NCBI GenBank assembly: GCA_001772615.1
Contig: MEUZ01000003.1
Coordinates: 62,001 to 126,000, forward strand
DNA length: 64,000 nucleotides
Reading direction: 5' to 3'
From: a candidate division WWE3 bacterium RIFCSPHIGHO2_01_FULL_40_23
GTDB taxonomy: Bacteria; Patescibacteria; WWE3; UBA101185; 2-01-FULL-41-18
Position 1 is the first letter of the stretch; the number at the start of each line of letters is the position of its first letter. Shown here piece after piece: positions 25,025 through 34,572 of the stretch. The notes under the pieces were generated by a model. It did not search any database, was not told the DNA's origin, and saw only the letters and a program-made list of their open reading frames with translations. The position numbers were made by a program, and so were the translations under genes.

Positions 25025-26132
25025 ATAAACTCTCAACGGAAGCCTTTACTGCGCCCATGAAAGCTTCCTTGTTAAACTTTTTGGCTTGGCTGATGCAATC
25101 CTGGCTATTATACCTTAAAGGATCAAAACTCCTTAGTGCATCCATAAGAGCTTCAGAGCTTTGAGGATAAAAAAACATACCTGTTTTTCCCTCAACTACT
25201 GTTTCAACAGCTCCCCCTCCTCTATAAGCAACCACAGGCTTGCCTAAGCTCATAGCTTCAACCGGCGTGATACCAAAATCCTCCTCTTGAGGAAATAAAA
25301 GCGCTTTACAAGATACCATAAGTTTTCTTTTGTCCTCATCACTCACGTAACCCAAAAATTTCACTCTTGAACTTGACAACCCCTCAAGCCTTTTTCTGTC
25401 CGGGCCTTCCCCCGCTATAAGAAGATCTACCGAAAGTCTGTCGCAGGCTTCAATAGCAATTTCAATCTTTTTCCAAGAAAGAAGCCTTGATACTATAAGG
25501 TAATATGGTTCCATCTTTAAATTTGGTGTTAGGTTTTTAGCCTCCAAGCTATCGGTAAAGGGATGAATTACCTCGGAATTACAGCCATAAAGCTTCAATA
25601 TTTTCCTTTGAACACTTTTTGAGTTCGCTATAAATTTATCAACTCTTTGTGAAGCCGTATAATCCCACAACCTCATGTAGCTTATGGGCAATAAAGATAG
25701 AGTTTTAAAAACTTTTCCCAGACGTCCTTTTAATGAGGCTTCATTCTTAAAGTACTCATTTGTTTCCCAAAGCATTCTTGGAGGAGAGTGTCTGAAACAT
25801 AAATGGACAGTGTTTGGTTTTGTGATGATCCCATGAGCAAATCTAGATGAGCTTGATATCACAACCTTAAAATCTGAAAAATCAAACCTTTCAAAAGCCA
25901 GCGGAAATAAAAGAGCCAAAGCGTAAGCTCTGTAAAGAGTTTCAATACCGGGAAGCTTTTGCATAAAAGAGGTTACAAGATTTATCTTTTCTTTCTTTGC
26001 TATCTCCTGCCATCTCTCTGACGCAAAAGAAGTATATATCGGAGCATCGGGAAACATTTCGTGAAGGCAGAGAACTACTCTTTCTGCACCTCCAAACTGA
26101 ACTAAATCATCATGAACAATTGCAACCTTCAT
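25008..26132 (-). CDS. Glycosyltransferase, GT4 type
   Basis: This 374-residue GT-B enzyme begins with a Gly-rich acceptor loop (VQFGGAERVV) and has a C-terminal Rossmann domain with LLIAGEGPDRKRL, GYVSDEDKRKLM, and the donor-binding EEDFGITPVEAMSLGKPVVAYRGGG. Retaining GT4 enzymes commonly add mannose or related sugars to lipid-linked intermediates on the cytoplasmic face. The exact donor cannot be read. It is encoded directly before the initiating transferase in one operon and may add an early residue. Confidence 0.9.
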   Translation of the reverse strand: MKVAIVHDDLVQFGGAERVVLCLHEMFPDAPIYTSFASERWQEIAKKEKINLVTSFMQKLPGIETLYRAYALALLFPLAFERFDFSDFKVVISSSSRFAHGIITKPNTVHLCFRHSPPRMLWETNEYFKNEASLKGRLGKVFKTLSLLPISYMRLWDYTASQRVDKFIANSKSVQRKILKLYGCNSEVIHPFTDSLEAKNLTPNLKMEPYYLIVSRLLSWKKIEIAIEACDRLSVDLLIAGEGPDRKRLEGLSSSRVKFLGYVSDEDKRKLMVSCKALLFPQEEDFGITPVEAMSLGKPVVAYRGGGAVETVVEGKTGMFFYPQSSEALMDALRSFDPLRYNSQDCISQAKKFNKEAFMGAVKASVESLYVQGS

Positions 26133-26139
26133 AATATCT

Positions 26140-27060
26140 TTATATATATCTTCTCATTAATGCTATCTTAACTTGTAACCAGATAGCTAAATAAATCAAA
26201 AAGTTAATAAGAGGGTTATACTTTTTCTTAAGGTGCTTATCGTAAAAGAGCTTATTATCACTCCAAAATGCTTGGATCATTTCTCTCCTATGAAAAGCAG
26301 TAGCTTTTGATATTTCTCTTGTTTCCTTTTTTATCCCTGAAGAAATGCCTTTATAGTGCAAAACCTTCACTCTCGGATAATAAGTTACCTTCCATCCTTT
26401 TTCCTTGACCCTGTAGCACGTATCAATATCTTCGGCATACATAAAATAGTCTTCCGAAAATTTACCTCCTATGTCAGACAAAGCCTCACGCCTCATCATC
26501 ATAAATGTGCCTGAACACGAATCTATTTCATGTTCGTTACTCATATCTTTCCATGTCAAATGATAGCCGCCAAAAAGTTTGGAGTGCGCTACTAACTCTT
26601 CAAGACCAAGATAATATGTTAAAGAGTTCCAAGGTGTTGGAAAACCTCTATGGGATGACATATCAACATTCCCCGAAGAGGCAAGAACAACTTTACAGGT
26701 AGAAATCCCTACATCTTTACGAGAGTCCATGTACCTTATCATTTCAGGCAGTGTCTCCTCTTCCACTATTGAATCGGGATTTAAAAGAAGAATATACCTG
26801 CCTGTTGACAGGGAAACGGCAAGATTATTTCCCCTCGGAAAGCCTATATTTTTAAGTGGAGCTACTGGTATTACCTCCTGATACTCCCTTGAAACCATTT
26901 CTATAGTCCCATCCCCTCCTTCAGAGTTATCTATAACAAAAACCTCCCAGCTAAAACCCGACTGCGCAAGCTTCTGTTGGGAAAGCCGCAGCGCATCAAG
27001 ATTTTTTTTAACCCACTCCTTCGCTTTATAATTTAGAATTATTATTGATATATCCACCAT
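26140..27060 (-). CDS. Glycosyltransferase family 2 (rhamnosyltransferase-like)
   Basis: This 306-residue GT-A enzyme opens with IIILNYKAKEWV and has the donor region IDNSEGG, the metal-binding NPDS (LLLNPDSIV), and CSGTFMMMRREAL followed by FMYAEDIDTCYRVKEKGW. This pattern is close to WbbL/RfbF-type rhamnosyltransferases, though the sugar is a guess. The C-terminus is hydrophobic (LINFLIYLAIWLQVKI) and may associate with the membrane. It lies three bases after the preceding GT2 gene. Confidence 0.88.
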   Translation of the reverse strand: MVDISIIILNYKAKEWVKKNLDALRLSQQKLAQSGFSWEVFVIDNSEGGDGTIEMVSREYQEVIPVAPLKNIGFPRGNNLAVSLSTGRYILLLNPDSIVEEETLPEMIRYMDSRKDVGISTCKVVLASSGNVDMSSHRGFPTPWNSLTYYLGLEELVAHSKLFGGYHLTWKDMSNEHEIDSCSGTFMMMRREALSDIGGKFSEDYFMYAEDIDTCYRVKEKGWKVTYYPRVKVLHYKGISSGIKKETREISKATAFHRREMIQAFWSDNKLFYDKHLKKKYNPLINFLIYLAIWLQVKIALMRRYI

Positions 27061-27063
27061 AAC

Positions 27064-28017
27064 CTATGCTCTATACTCCTCAAATCTTATTTTTTGAGTG
27101 TACCTTTCGTAAATACCGACAGGATAACCGCACATCTTAGCTGCATCTCCGAGCACAACAAGAATTGGTATAAACAAAAAAGCCAATGCAGTCTTTACCT
27201 CATGCTCATCCGGGAAATGGCCCAGGTACCTGTAGAAAAACTTGCTGAAATAGCCAAGCTCCGCCGCAAAAAACGGAAGCAGCCATAAGAAAGATATCGT
27301 AAATGATAGGTAAACGAACAAAAAACCTGTTAGGTACGCCGTATATCTGATTAAGTGTCTTGCAGTCCAAAGTTTCGCATGCCCATCACCTCGCGCGTAC
27401 AAATAATACTGCTTAATAAAATCATACGCATTTGATCTAGGCCTCCAGTAAACTATCGCGTCTGGCTCAAACTTAAACTTAAAACCGGAAAGCTTAAGCT
27501 TTATGTCAAATATCAAATCCTCGCAAATCGGGAGCCACTCAGGATATCCTCCAACCTTCTTCCAGGCGTACTTTCTAAAAGCAACCGATCTTGAGGAAGG
27601 GAGAAATTTATCCTCCTCAACCTCATCAATTATTGGTATAGTCGCACCGGCAAGGCACTTTTCAAAAAAACTTCGGGCTTCAGGCTTAAAAAAACCACAG
27701 ACGACATCAACATCAGGTGATGAAAAATGCCTTGTAAGCTTCTCAAACCAATCTTTCTTAAGCCTTGTGCCACCGTCACAAACGGCAATCACATCACAGC
27801 TAGAACTTTCAATAGCCGCGTTTCTGCCTTGCGACCTGCTTGCACCCTTTATTACAATCAATTTCACCCTTCCTTTTAGATTTTCAGTTGTTTGATCCGC
27901 TGAACCGCCATCAACAAATATAAGCTCATCCGGCTTTTCGGTCTGCTCTTTTATATCGGCCAAAACGCTCTTTATATTTTCACCTTCATTAAAAACAGTT
28001 GAAATTAAAGCCTTCAT
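27064..28017 (-). CDS. Glycosyltransferase family 2 with C-terminal membrane segments
   Basis: This GT-A enzyme of about 317 residues opens with MKALISTVFNEGENIKSVL and has FVDGGSADQT and CDGGTRL, then ICEDLIFDIKLKLSG in the acceptor part. Two or more membrane segments lie near residues 225-265. The frame is open six codons further upstream (28035), but Met at 28017 is preferred: a TAGAAT hexamer lies 7 bases before it and would overlap the longer start. It is the first gene of a minus-strand operon ending with the DUF4012 gene. Confidence 0.88.
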   Translation of the reverse strand: MKALISTVFNEGENIKSVLADIKEQTEKPDELIFVDGGSADQTTENLKGRVKLIVIKGASRSQGRNAAIESSSCDVIAVCDGGTRLKKDWFEKLTRHFSSPDVDVVCGFFKPEARSFFEKCLAGATIPIIDEVEEDKFLPSSRSVAFRKYAWKKVGGYPEWLPICEDLIFDIKLKLSGFKFKFEPDAIVYWRPRSNAYDFIKQYYLYARGDGHAKLWTARHLIRYTAYLTGFLFVYLSFTISFLWLLPFFAAELGYFSKFFYRYLGHFPDEHEVKTALAFLFIPILVVLGDAAKMCGYPVGIYERYTQKIRFEEYRA

Positions 28018-28024
28018 CCGTATT

Positions 28025-28030
28025 ATTCTA
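28025..28030 (-). promoter_or_regulatory. -10 for the 22.4-28.0 kb glycan operon
   Basis: TAGAAT on the minus strand ends 7 bases before the ATG at 28017. It is divergent from the flippase promoter 40 bases away. Confidence 0.45.
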
Positions 28031-28047
28031 CACAAAAAGAATGGGTT

Positions 28048-28075
28048 TTGCCCTAAGAGGGGAACCTGTCATAAT
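28048..28075 (+). promoter_or_regulatory. Flippase gene promoter
   Basis: TTGCCC (28048-28053), 16 bases, then the extended -10 TGT-CATAAT (28070-28075), which ends 8 bases before the ATG at 28084. The transcript would have almost no leader. Confidence 0.5.
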
Positions 28076-28083
28076 AAAAAAAT

Positions 28084-29283
28084 ATGCTAAAAAAGCTCTT
28101 TACGGTAGGAAGTGGAAATTTCGTAAACGGTTTGGGGGGATTTTTATATCTGATAGCTGTCGCAAAGACTCTTACCATTGAAGACTTCGGGAAATACGCG
28201 CTGCTGGTTTTTACATTTGGTCTTTTTTCCAAACTTACTGAATTTGGAACCACCTCATCATTCGTAACCCAAAGTATAAAGCTTAACCAAGATCATAAAG
28301 CCTCCCTCCTTGTGTTAAAGCTTATTCTGACATTTCTTATTTCTTTAATATCTCTTCCCTTTCTTTATTATTACAAAATGTCAACTTTAACCATATCCAC
28401 AGTCTTTTTAATCGGGCTCTTTAGTTACGCCTTAAATGACTACCTTTTTGCAATTTTCCAGTTAAATGAAGATTTTTTTAAAACAACTCTTGTTAATAGT
28501 CTCCCTGCAATCGTAAAGGCGACAGCGTCCTGTCTTTTGCTTTCGGGCTTTTTTAAAGTTGGACTTTCTGGAGCCTTATCAATTTATTTTATGTCACTTT
28601 TATCAAGTCTTCTAATAGCTCCTTTTGCAAAAACGGGAGTGCTAAAAAAACTAAGCCTCAAAGAAGGGATTGTAAACCTGGTCAAATACGGCTTCGGAGC
28701 GGGCATTTCTCAGACACTAAACTTATCTACACCCGCAATAAACTCAAATCTGATAAAACTTTCCTCTACATTCTCTGATGTGGGTATTTTTTCTCTTGCG
28801 GAAAAAATCTCAACCATATTTTCACTTCTTTCACTCTCCATTTTTACAATTCTTCTGCCTCATAAAGCCAAGGAAGTAAAAAAAACAGGAAAATATAACT
28901 TTAACCAAATAGGCTTTTTCTCACTTCTTACGCTATTTTCTATTACAATTATGCTACTTCTTTCAAAACCGGTGATGCTTTTCGTATTTGAGAATAAGTA
29001 TGAGGAGTCTTTACCTGTGCTTTACATTATGACGATATCGGCTGGGATCATGGCAATAACAACCTTTATGGATAATTTCTTCATTATTTTTGAGGAAAAC
29101 AAAACCCTTCTTCAAATAAACAGTGCGAGAATATTAACTTTGGTTGTTTTGTCAGTATTTTTAATAAAAAGTTATGGAATCATGGGCGCTTCATACTCAA
29201 ACCTGATTTCTTCCGGAATATCGTTCCTGATTACCGCTTACGCAATAAAAAAGATTAACGGAAAAAAACTTAATCCTTACTAG
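28084..29283 (+). CDS. Oligosaccharide flippase, Wzx/MOP superfamily
   Basis: The 399-residue protein is made of about 12 membrane segments. It opens with a Wzx-like KKLFTVGSGNFVNGLGGFLYLIAVAKTLTIEDFGKYALL, typical of polysaccharide exporters that turn lipid-linked repeat units across the membrane. It is the only plus-strand gene among the surrounding minus-strand genes, with its own promoter, and its 3' end overlaps the ligase-fusion gene by 14 bases. Two more flippases of the same superfamily are encoded at 55.6-56.8 and 62.4-63.8 kb, so several repeat units or polymers may be handled. Confidence 0.88.
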   Translation: MLKKLFTVGSGNFVNGLGGFLYLIAVAKTLTIEDFGKYALLVFTFGLFSKLTEFGTTSSFVTQSIKLNQDHKASLLVLKLILTFLISLISLPFLYYYKMSTLTISTVFLIGLFSYALNDYLFAIFQLNEDFFKTTLVNSLPAIVKATASCLLLSGFFKVGLSGALSIYFMSLLSSLLIAPFAKTGVLKKLSLKEGIVNLVKYGFGAGISQTLNLSTPAINSNLIKLSSTFSDVGIFSLAEKISTIFSLLSLSIFTILLPHKAKEVKKTGKYNFNQIGFFSLLTLFSITIMLLLSKPVMLFVFENKYEESLPVLYIMTISAGIMAITTFMDNFFIIFEENKTLLQINSARILTLVVLSVFLIKSYGIMGASYSNLISSGISFLITAYAIKKINGKKLNPY

Positions 29284-32200
29284 ACTTTTCATATTCCGCC
29301 TCTAAATCGCTTAATTGCCTTTTAAGAACGGGAAGATCTTTAACTTTAGACAAAGCTAGAGGGTCACCCTCAAGAGATTTTTTCTGTATCCAATCAATCT
29401 CATTTCTTAAATAGCTGACCTTCTCTAAGGTCACTTCGGCTCTAGACTTAACTCTTGCAAGGACAAGATCCCCATCAGAACCAAGAAGCACCGTATCTGA
29501 AAACTTTGACGAAAGTTTTTCATATCTTCTTTGACTTGTAATGTAAACAATGGCTTCATTAAAATCGGCATCATTAATGCGATCAAACAATGGATTATAA
29601 TCTACAGCTCTCACCTCGCTATCGCTATAAAAGAGGGGAAGAGGTTTTTCTATTCTGTCATAATACAAAGGTTCACCTATCCCAGTAAGATTATCTTTAA
29701 GAAGGACAAGCCTGGCCTTAGATCCTGTGCTATCAGACACATATACAAGCCCCCTTACATAAAAAAGATATAACAGACCAAGTCCCGAAATCAGATAAAC
29801 AAACAAAAACCTCAATAACTTGCTGTCGCCTTTCTTTAATAGGTTAAGAAAGGCCTCAAACAAAGTATAAAGGCCAAACGCTGTAAAAATAGCTAAGAAC
29901 GGATAAATAGGCATTATGTACCAAACCAGTTTTGACACTGCGGATGAAAAAAACAGGAAAATAAAAAGAGACCAGATAAAAACAAGCCGAAAATTACTGT
30001 TAGTAAATTTCTGTAGAAGATTAACACCGACAACCTTCCACCTTAGAAGTACAGATGAAACTAACGCCAATAGTGAAACAAGCAAACCTATAAACCAAAC
30101 TCTCATACTTGTTTTAAGAACCGTTATATACCAAAAGAAAGGCTCCCCCTTCCCTTCAACCGATTCGGTTGCCCTCTTTAAAACATGGTAACCAAAATAG
30201 GTTTTCGTGAAACTCTCTCCAAATTGAAAATACTGATGTAAATGCCAGGGAAGACCCGCAAGTAAGAAGGTAAAAAGATAAAAACAAGGAAGAGTTAAAC
30301 TTTTTTTGGTAATCTCCCTTCTATCTCTTATAAGAAAAAAACCGAAAGTTAAAAGGATAATAAAAAGAGATAAAATTCCTACAACTCCCTTTGTCATAAC
30401 CGAAAGCCCGCCAAAAAACCCAGCCAGTGCCCCAAGCTTTATATCTTTCTTATCTAAAGATAGGGAAAAAAAGTAAGTTGAAATTGTGATAAAAAAAGTC
30501 AAGGTAACATCAAGCATCCCAACCCTGGAATAGTAAAGATATTGTGATGTGGTAAGTAAAATCATGGAAGACAGAAAACCTATGTGCGCATTAAACATTT
30601 TCTTACCCATAAAATAGACTACAACAACTGTCGCAAACCCAAAAATCGCAGAAGGCAACTTAACTGAAAGGCTGTTAAAGCCTAAAAGTTTCATAAACAA
30701 GGCTGAACTCCACATATAAAACGGGGGCTTTTCAAGCCATTCTTTCCCTTCCTCCCAGCTTTGCGTCAAGTAGTTACCGCTTATAACCATGTTTTTAGAA
30801 ACTTTTGCGTATATAGCCTCATCCCAGGGAATTAAATGATTAACGGATAAATTAACAAAGATCAAAAGAGATCCAATCAAGAATATTAATGCTAGAAACG
30901 AGGCATTTCTTGAAGTTATATAGGAAAAAAGATTATTTATATCATAAAGCTTACCCAAAACAGTTTTAGATATTACAAATGAGAGAAACAAAATAATCCA
31001 AAAAAACTCCGCGTTATATGAATAAAAAATTCCCGACACCAAAAAACTTAACGCCGATGCTCCCAGTGAAGCTAACAAATACTTTTCACTTCTGTCACTA
31101 GACTCACTTGCGGCATAAAACGTCGTTCCTAGCAAAATAACTGTGAAAAGTGTAAACACAATCATTCCCAGAAACCCCGTTTCGGATAATATTTCTCCCC
31201 AGATACTATGAGCAGGCACTCTCACTAAAAGCGCTGCAGGATCTCTTGAATAGTAAGAGGCTGCAACTTTAGTGTCTTTAAAATGTTCAAAGAAACTACC
31301 ATACCCTCCCCCAAGAACGGGAAATTTTTCAAAGACCTCATATGCACCCTGAAGGAGCATCAAGTGGGAAGCAAATGAATCACCGCGATAATGAAAGTAC
31401 GCGTCAACTTTCTGCCTTAAAAGGCTTTCAGGATTTCTGTAGCCTAAAGTAGCTGGGATTGAAAGAAGAAAAACCGCCAGCAACACATAAAGAAGGCTTC
31501 TGGCTTTAAATCTTATAACTAAAATGTAAGCCACAAAAACCGTCATGGATACAAAAAAACCAATCCAGGCGCTTCTGGAGTTCGTTAAAAGGAGGATTAA
31601 AAACATAAAGACTGACATGAATGAATAGAAAACTTTGGCAGTTTTAGATTTTGCCGATATTAAAAGCCCAAGTACAACTGGGATCATTGCCGAAATAAAC
31701 CCACCGTAATGGTTCACATCCCAAAAAACGGATCCTACTCTTGATAACTTCCCTGGTATCCTCCATAAGGCACCAAAAATTATTCCGTATTTGATATCAA
31801 GAACAAATTGAAGTGAGGCTATAACGGCCGTGCCAAAAGCAACAAGTGAGTAAAATTTAATAAGTGAAAGCACAAACTTCACTCCGTATCTTTCTGATAA
31901 GTAACTAAGAAGAATGTAAAGAAAAACCATCGTTGCATAGAACGTAAGGACAAGAAGGCTTGAGACTAGATTTCGGGAGTTAAAAAGCGATATAACCCTT
32001 ATTAGAAAAAGTGCTAAAAGGACCAAAAGCATAGGATCAAGAAGAAATTTTTTAACTTTTAAGAAATCTCTTGTCTTTTTAAACCACAAGATAAACTTAA
32101 AAACGGAAGTCGCAAGTATGGCAAGAATTACTATTCTTATAGGCAAAACGTCCCATTTCACTAAACTAAAAACCTCTTTGTGCAAAAGAGGTGATACTAG

Positions 32201-32293
32201 TAGAAGGAAAATAAAAGCGGATCTTAAATCCTCATATGCTAGAAAGACACAGAGAGCAAAAATTGCGATAAGTAAAAGAAGCTCTGAAATCAT
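29270..32293 (-). CDS. Fusion of O-antigen ligase-like and GT39/PMT-like membrane domains
   Basis: This 1007-residue multi-pass protein has two halves. Residues 1 to about 430 look like a Wzy/WaaL-type O-antigen ligase: many membrane segments, VFWDVNHYGGFISA, LTNSRSAWIGF, and a large outer loop ending PAHSIWGEILSETGFLG. From about residue 470 a second GT-C unit begins with the PMT/ArnT acidic signature (PWDEAIYAKVSKNM), EKPPFYMWSSALFMKLLG and SRVGMLDVTLTFF. A charged helical tail of about 55 residues closes the protein. No stop or internal start separates the halves. Coupling of polymer transfer and lipid-linked sugar addition is inferred. It overlaps its upstream neighbour by ATGA. Confidence 0.82.
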   Translation of the reverse strand: MISELLLLIAIFALCVFLAYEDLRSAFIFLLLVSPLLHKEVFSLVKWDVLPIRIVILAILATSVFKFILWFKKTRDFLKVKKFLLDPMLLVLLALFLIRVISLFNSRNLVSSLLVLTFYATMVFLYILLSYLSERYGVKFVLSLIKFYSLVAFGTAVIASLQFVLDIKYGIIFGALWRIPGKLSRVGSVFWDVNHYGGFISAMIPVVLGLLISAKSKTAKVFYSFMSVFMFLILLLTNSRSAWIGFFVSMTVFVAYILVIRFKARSLLYVLLAVFLLSIPATLGYRNPESLLRQKVDAYFHYRGDSFASHLMLLQGAYEVFEKFPVLGGGYGSFFEHFKDTKVAASYYSRDPAALLVRVPAHSIWGEILSETGFLGMIVFTLFTVILLGTTFYAASESSDRSEKYLLASLGASALSFLVSGIFYSYNAEFFWIILFLSFVISKTVLGKLYDINNLFSYITSRNASFLALIFLIGSLLIFVNLSVNHLIPWDEAIYAKVSKNMVISGNYLTQSWEEGKEWLEKPPFYMWSSALFMKLLGFNSLSVKLPSAIFGFATVVVVYFMGKKMFNAHIGFLSSMILLTTSQYLYYSRVGMLDVTLTFFITISTYFFSLSLDKKDIKLGALAGFFGGLSVMTKGVVGILSLFIILLTFGFFLIRDRREITKKSLTLPCFYLFTFLLAGLPWHLHQYFQFGESFTKTYFGYHVLKRATESVEGKGEPFFWYITVLKTSMRVWFIGLLVSLLALVSSVLLRWKVVGVNLLQKFTNSNFRLVFIWSLFIFLFFSSAVSKLVWYIMPIYPFLAIFTAFGLYTLFEAFLNLLKKGDSKLLRFLFVYLISGLGLLYLFYVRGLVYVSDSTGSKARLVLLKDNLTGIGEPLYYDRIEKPLPLFYSDSEVRAVDYNPLFDRINDADFNEAIVYITSQRRYEKLSSKFSDTVLLGSDGDLVLARVKSRAEVTLEKVSYLRNEIDWIQKKSLEGDPLALSKVKDLPVLKRQLSDLEAEYEKSSKD

Positions 32294-33420
32294 AAAGTTT
32301 TATTCAAAACATAATTATAAGCTTCAAGAGTGTTTCTTGCCACCTCGTCCCACGTATATGTTTTTCTAAAGCTATCATCAATTTCAGGTCTCTCACTATA
32401 AAAAGCCTCCTTTAAAGCTTTCTTGATAGAATCAATATCATTGGGGTCACAATAAAATGCGTTCTCTCCTAAGTATTCCCTAGCTCTCTCTCCTGAAGCT
32501 ACAACATTACAGTAGCAGAAAAGGGCTTCAAGAAGCGTAAGGCCAGAAGTTTCAAACCAGCTGGCTGACACACATACCTTACAGTCCTTATAAAGCTCGG
32601 GCATCTTGTCATACTCAATTTTTTGTATATATGTTATCCATTCATACTCTTTTATCTTCTCCCTTACCCTTAAACTGTATTCAAAATTCCTCTCATTAAA
32701 AAGCCCCACTATTATAAGCTTTAGGTTTTCACCTTCTTTCCTTAACCTATCAACCGCTTCTATTATCCTTAACTGGTTTTTTCTTGCTTCAATCCTCCCA
32801 ACAGTTACAATATTATTGTCCCCCTCCAAAGTACTTTTCCGGTCTTCTTTGTAAAACATCTCCCCTACTCCATTGACTATCTTTTTCCATTCAACTTTTG
32901 TATTAAAGTCTCTTTCTACATCTCTGGCTTCAATTTCTGTTTGAACGAGAACCAAATCCGATGCATTTAAAACTTCCCTCTGCTCATTTCTATATCCATC
33001 CTTAATGCTTAAAAAAGTAGGATAGATCTTTGAGGTATCAAATTCAAAAAGGGCTCTATACACATTCTTTAACACATCTCTTGACTCCTGACTTCTAAAC
33101 AGCGGATTAACTATCCTTCTTAAATCATACCTTTCAGTATCCTCAAACCTTTTAACCTCTGCTTCAGAGTGATGAATAGGTGACAAAACAAGGGACAAGC
33201 CATTCTTTTTCGCATTCATTGCTTGAAGATACGGCTCACAGGTCCAGTCTAACTGAAAGATATGAACCAAATCATACATAGAAAGATCTAAAGAATTACT
33301 GGAACTGATGTCAACACTAACCCCCAGCTTCTCAAGCGACTTTGCCGTATTTTCAACTTGTACCGTATCTCCACCCCTTCTTTTAAAAAGGTCGGATCTT
33401 ACTTGAAATAAAACCTTCAT
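32290..33420 (-). CDS. Glycosyltransferase, GT4-like
   Basis: The 376-residue GT-B-type protein opens KVLFQVRSDLFKRRGGDTVQVENTAKSLEKLG, an acceptor-domain start in which the usual GG motif is RRGGDT. The C-terminal donor domain has IVTVGRIEARKNQLRIIEAVD, LIIVGLFNE and SWFETSGLTLLEALFCYCNVVASG, in which the E-x7-E donor motif is recognisable. Donor and acceptor are unknown. It overlaps both neighbours by ATGA, inside an operon running from 35.9 to 29.3 kb. Confidence 0.86.
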   Translation of the reverse strand: MKVLFQVRSDLFKRRGGDTVQVENTAKSLEKLGVSVDISSSNSLDLSMYDLVHIFQLDWTCEPYLQAMNAKKNGLSLVLSPIHHSEAEVKRFEDTERYDLRRIVNPLFRSQESRDVLKNVYRALFEFDTSKIYPTFLSIKDGYRNEQREVLNASDLVLVQTEIEARDVERDFNTKVEWKKIVNGVGEMFYKEDRKSTLEGDNNIVTVGRIEARKNQLRIIEAVDRLRKEGENLKLIIVGLFNERNFEYSLRVREKIKEYEWITYIQKIEYDKMPELYKDCKVCVSASWFETSGLTLLEALFCYCNVVASGERAREYLGENAFYCDPNDIDSIKKALKEAFYSERPEIDDSFRKTYTWDEVARNTLEAYNYVLNKTL

Positions 33421-34556
33421 AACCTCTCCTTTAAATAAAGATTTGAATAGGACTCCATAAACTTTTCCACTGAAAAAAGATCCCTTGCTCGCTTTTTAGC
33501 ATCCACGGTTTTAAGATGCGCTTTATCCCAGTGATAAATCATTTTCTTTATTTTTATATAAAGATCATTTTCATCACCTGCAGTAAAGTAAGTTATAGTA
33601 TCCAAAGCCACATCCCTTAAAGCAGGCAGATCAGAAGCAACGATAGGAAGTGAAGAAACCATAGCTTCGGCAATTACATAACCAAAGCCTTCAGTCAGGC
33701 TTGGAAACGTCAGAAGATCCATTGAAGCATAAAACTTTACTTTATCTTCTTCTTTAAACACACCTGTTATTACAAAACGATCCAAAATCCCAAGTTCTTC
33801 AGCCATCTTTTTGAGGTGATTTTCCATCTTACCTCCTCCGGCTATAAGTAAAAAAAATTCCTTATCTAAAGTTTTATCGCTCATGATAAGAGAAAACGCC
33901 CGAAGAAGAGTGTCATATCCTTTTTCTTCCGTTAGCCGGGATAAATTTCCTAATACAAAGTATTCAAGCGGGATCCTATATCTACCTCTAATCTCTTTTA
34001 AAAAACCCATCTTTAATTTAGGGTCAATATCAAACCTGTCAATGTCAATACCATTTGGTATAACAATAAGCTTTTTTTCTTTAATACCCTCGCTGATTTT
34101 AATTTTTTTAATGCTTTCAGTGAGAGCGATCTCAAAATCCGATAGCTTATTTACTAAAAAACTGTACAAGGAAACATTAAAGTATTTTTTCACTTGGGTT
34201 ATCTTCCAGGTTGAAATAGGAGTGTGTGAATGGGTTATTTTTAACTTAACGTTTGATATTAGGCACGCAAGAAGGGCATTTACTACCGCTTTCAGCTCAT
34301 TGGCATGGAGAATCTCCACTTTGTTTCTCTTAATAAATCCTGCGAGATCCCAAATATAAAGGGGATCTATATCAAATCCTATCCTTTTTCTTAAAACAAA
34401 CCCTCCAGCTTTCTCGTACTCTAAAGCCATTGGACCATCTTTACACCATACAAAGACCTTATGCCCCCTTTTTACCATTCCCGAGGTCAGCTCCAAAACG
34501 TACCTCTCCATACCCCCATAAGAACCCGAATTTGTGACGTAAAGGATGTTTGCCAT
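33417..34556 (-). CDS. Glycosyltransferase, GT4 type
   Basis: The 379-residue GT-B enzyme has the classic acceptor loop (NSGSYGGMERYVLELTSGMVKRGH) and donor domain (LGNLSRLTEEKGYDTLLRAFS, LLIAGGGKMENHL, FPSLTEGFGYVIAEAMVSSLPIVASD). The E-x7-E motif is intact. It belongs to the retaining GT4 group; the sugar is unknown. A perfect TATAAT with a TGA extension lies 7 bases before the ATG inside the 13-base gap to the upstream gene, so it may have its own start point in addition to read-through. Confidence 0.9.
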   Translation of the reverse strand: MANILYVTNSGSYGGMERYVLELTSGMVKRGHKVFVWCKDGPMALEYEKAGGFVLRKRIGFDIDPLYIWDLAGFIKRNKVEILHANELKAVVNALLACLISNVKLKITHSHTPISTWKITQVKKYFNVSLYSFLVNKLSDFEIALTESIKKIKISEGIKEKKLIVIPNGIDIDRFDIDPKLKMGFLKEIRGRYRIPLEYFVLGNLSRLTEEKGYDTLLRAFSLIMSDKTLDKEFFLLIAGGGKMENHLKKMAEELGILDRFVITGVFKEEDKVKFYASMDLLTFPSLTEGFGYVIAEAMVSSLPIVASDLPALRDVALDTITYFTAGDENDLYIKIKKMIYHWDKAHLKTVDAKKRARDLFSVEKFMESYSNLYLKERL

Positions 34557-34563
34557 CCCTGAA

Positions 34564-34572
34564 ATTATATCA
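34564..34572 (-). promoter_or_regulatory. Internal extended -10 before the 33.4-34.6 kb glycosyltransferase
   Basis: The minus strand reads TGA-TATAAT; the TGA is the stop codon of the upstream gene. The hexamer (34564-34569) ends 7 bases before the ATG at 34556. It resembles the recO arrangement. Confidence 0.5.

Noticed and set aside
27503..27895. 130-codon open frame on the plus strand
   Set aside because: It is antisense to a GT2 gene with intact catalytic motifs; composition is that of a complement frame.
33883..34359. 158-codon open frame on the plus strand
   Set aside because: It is antisense to a clear GT4 glycosyltransferase and shows no recognisable motif.
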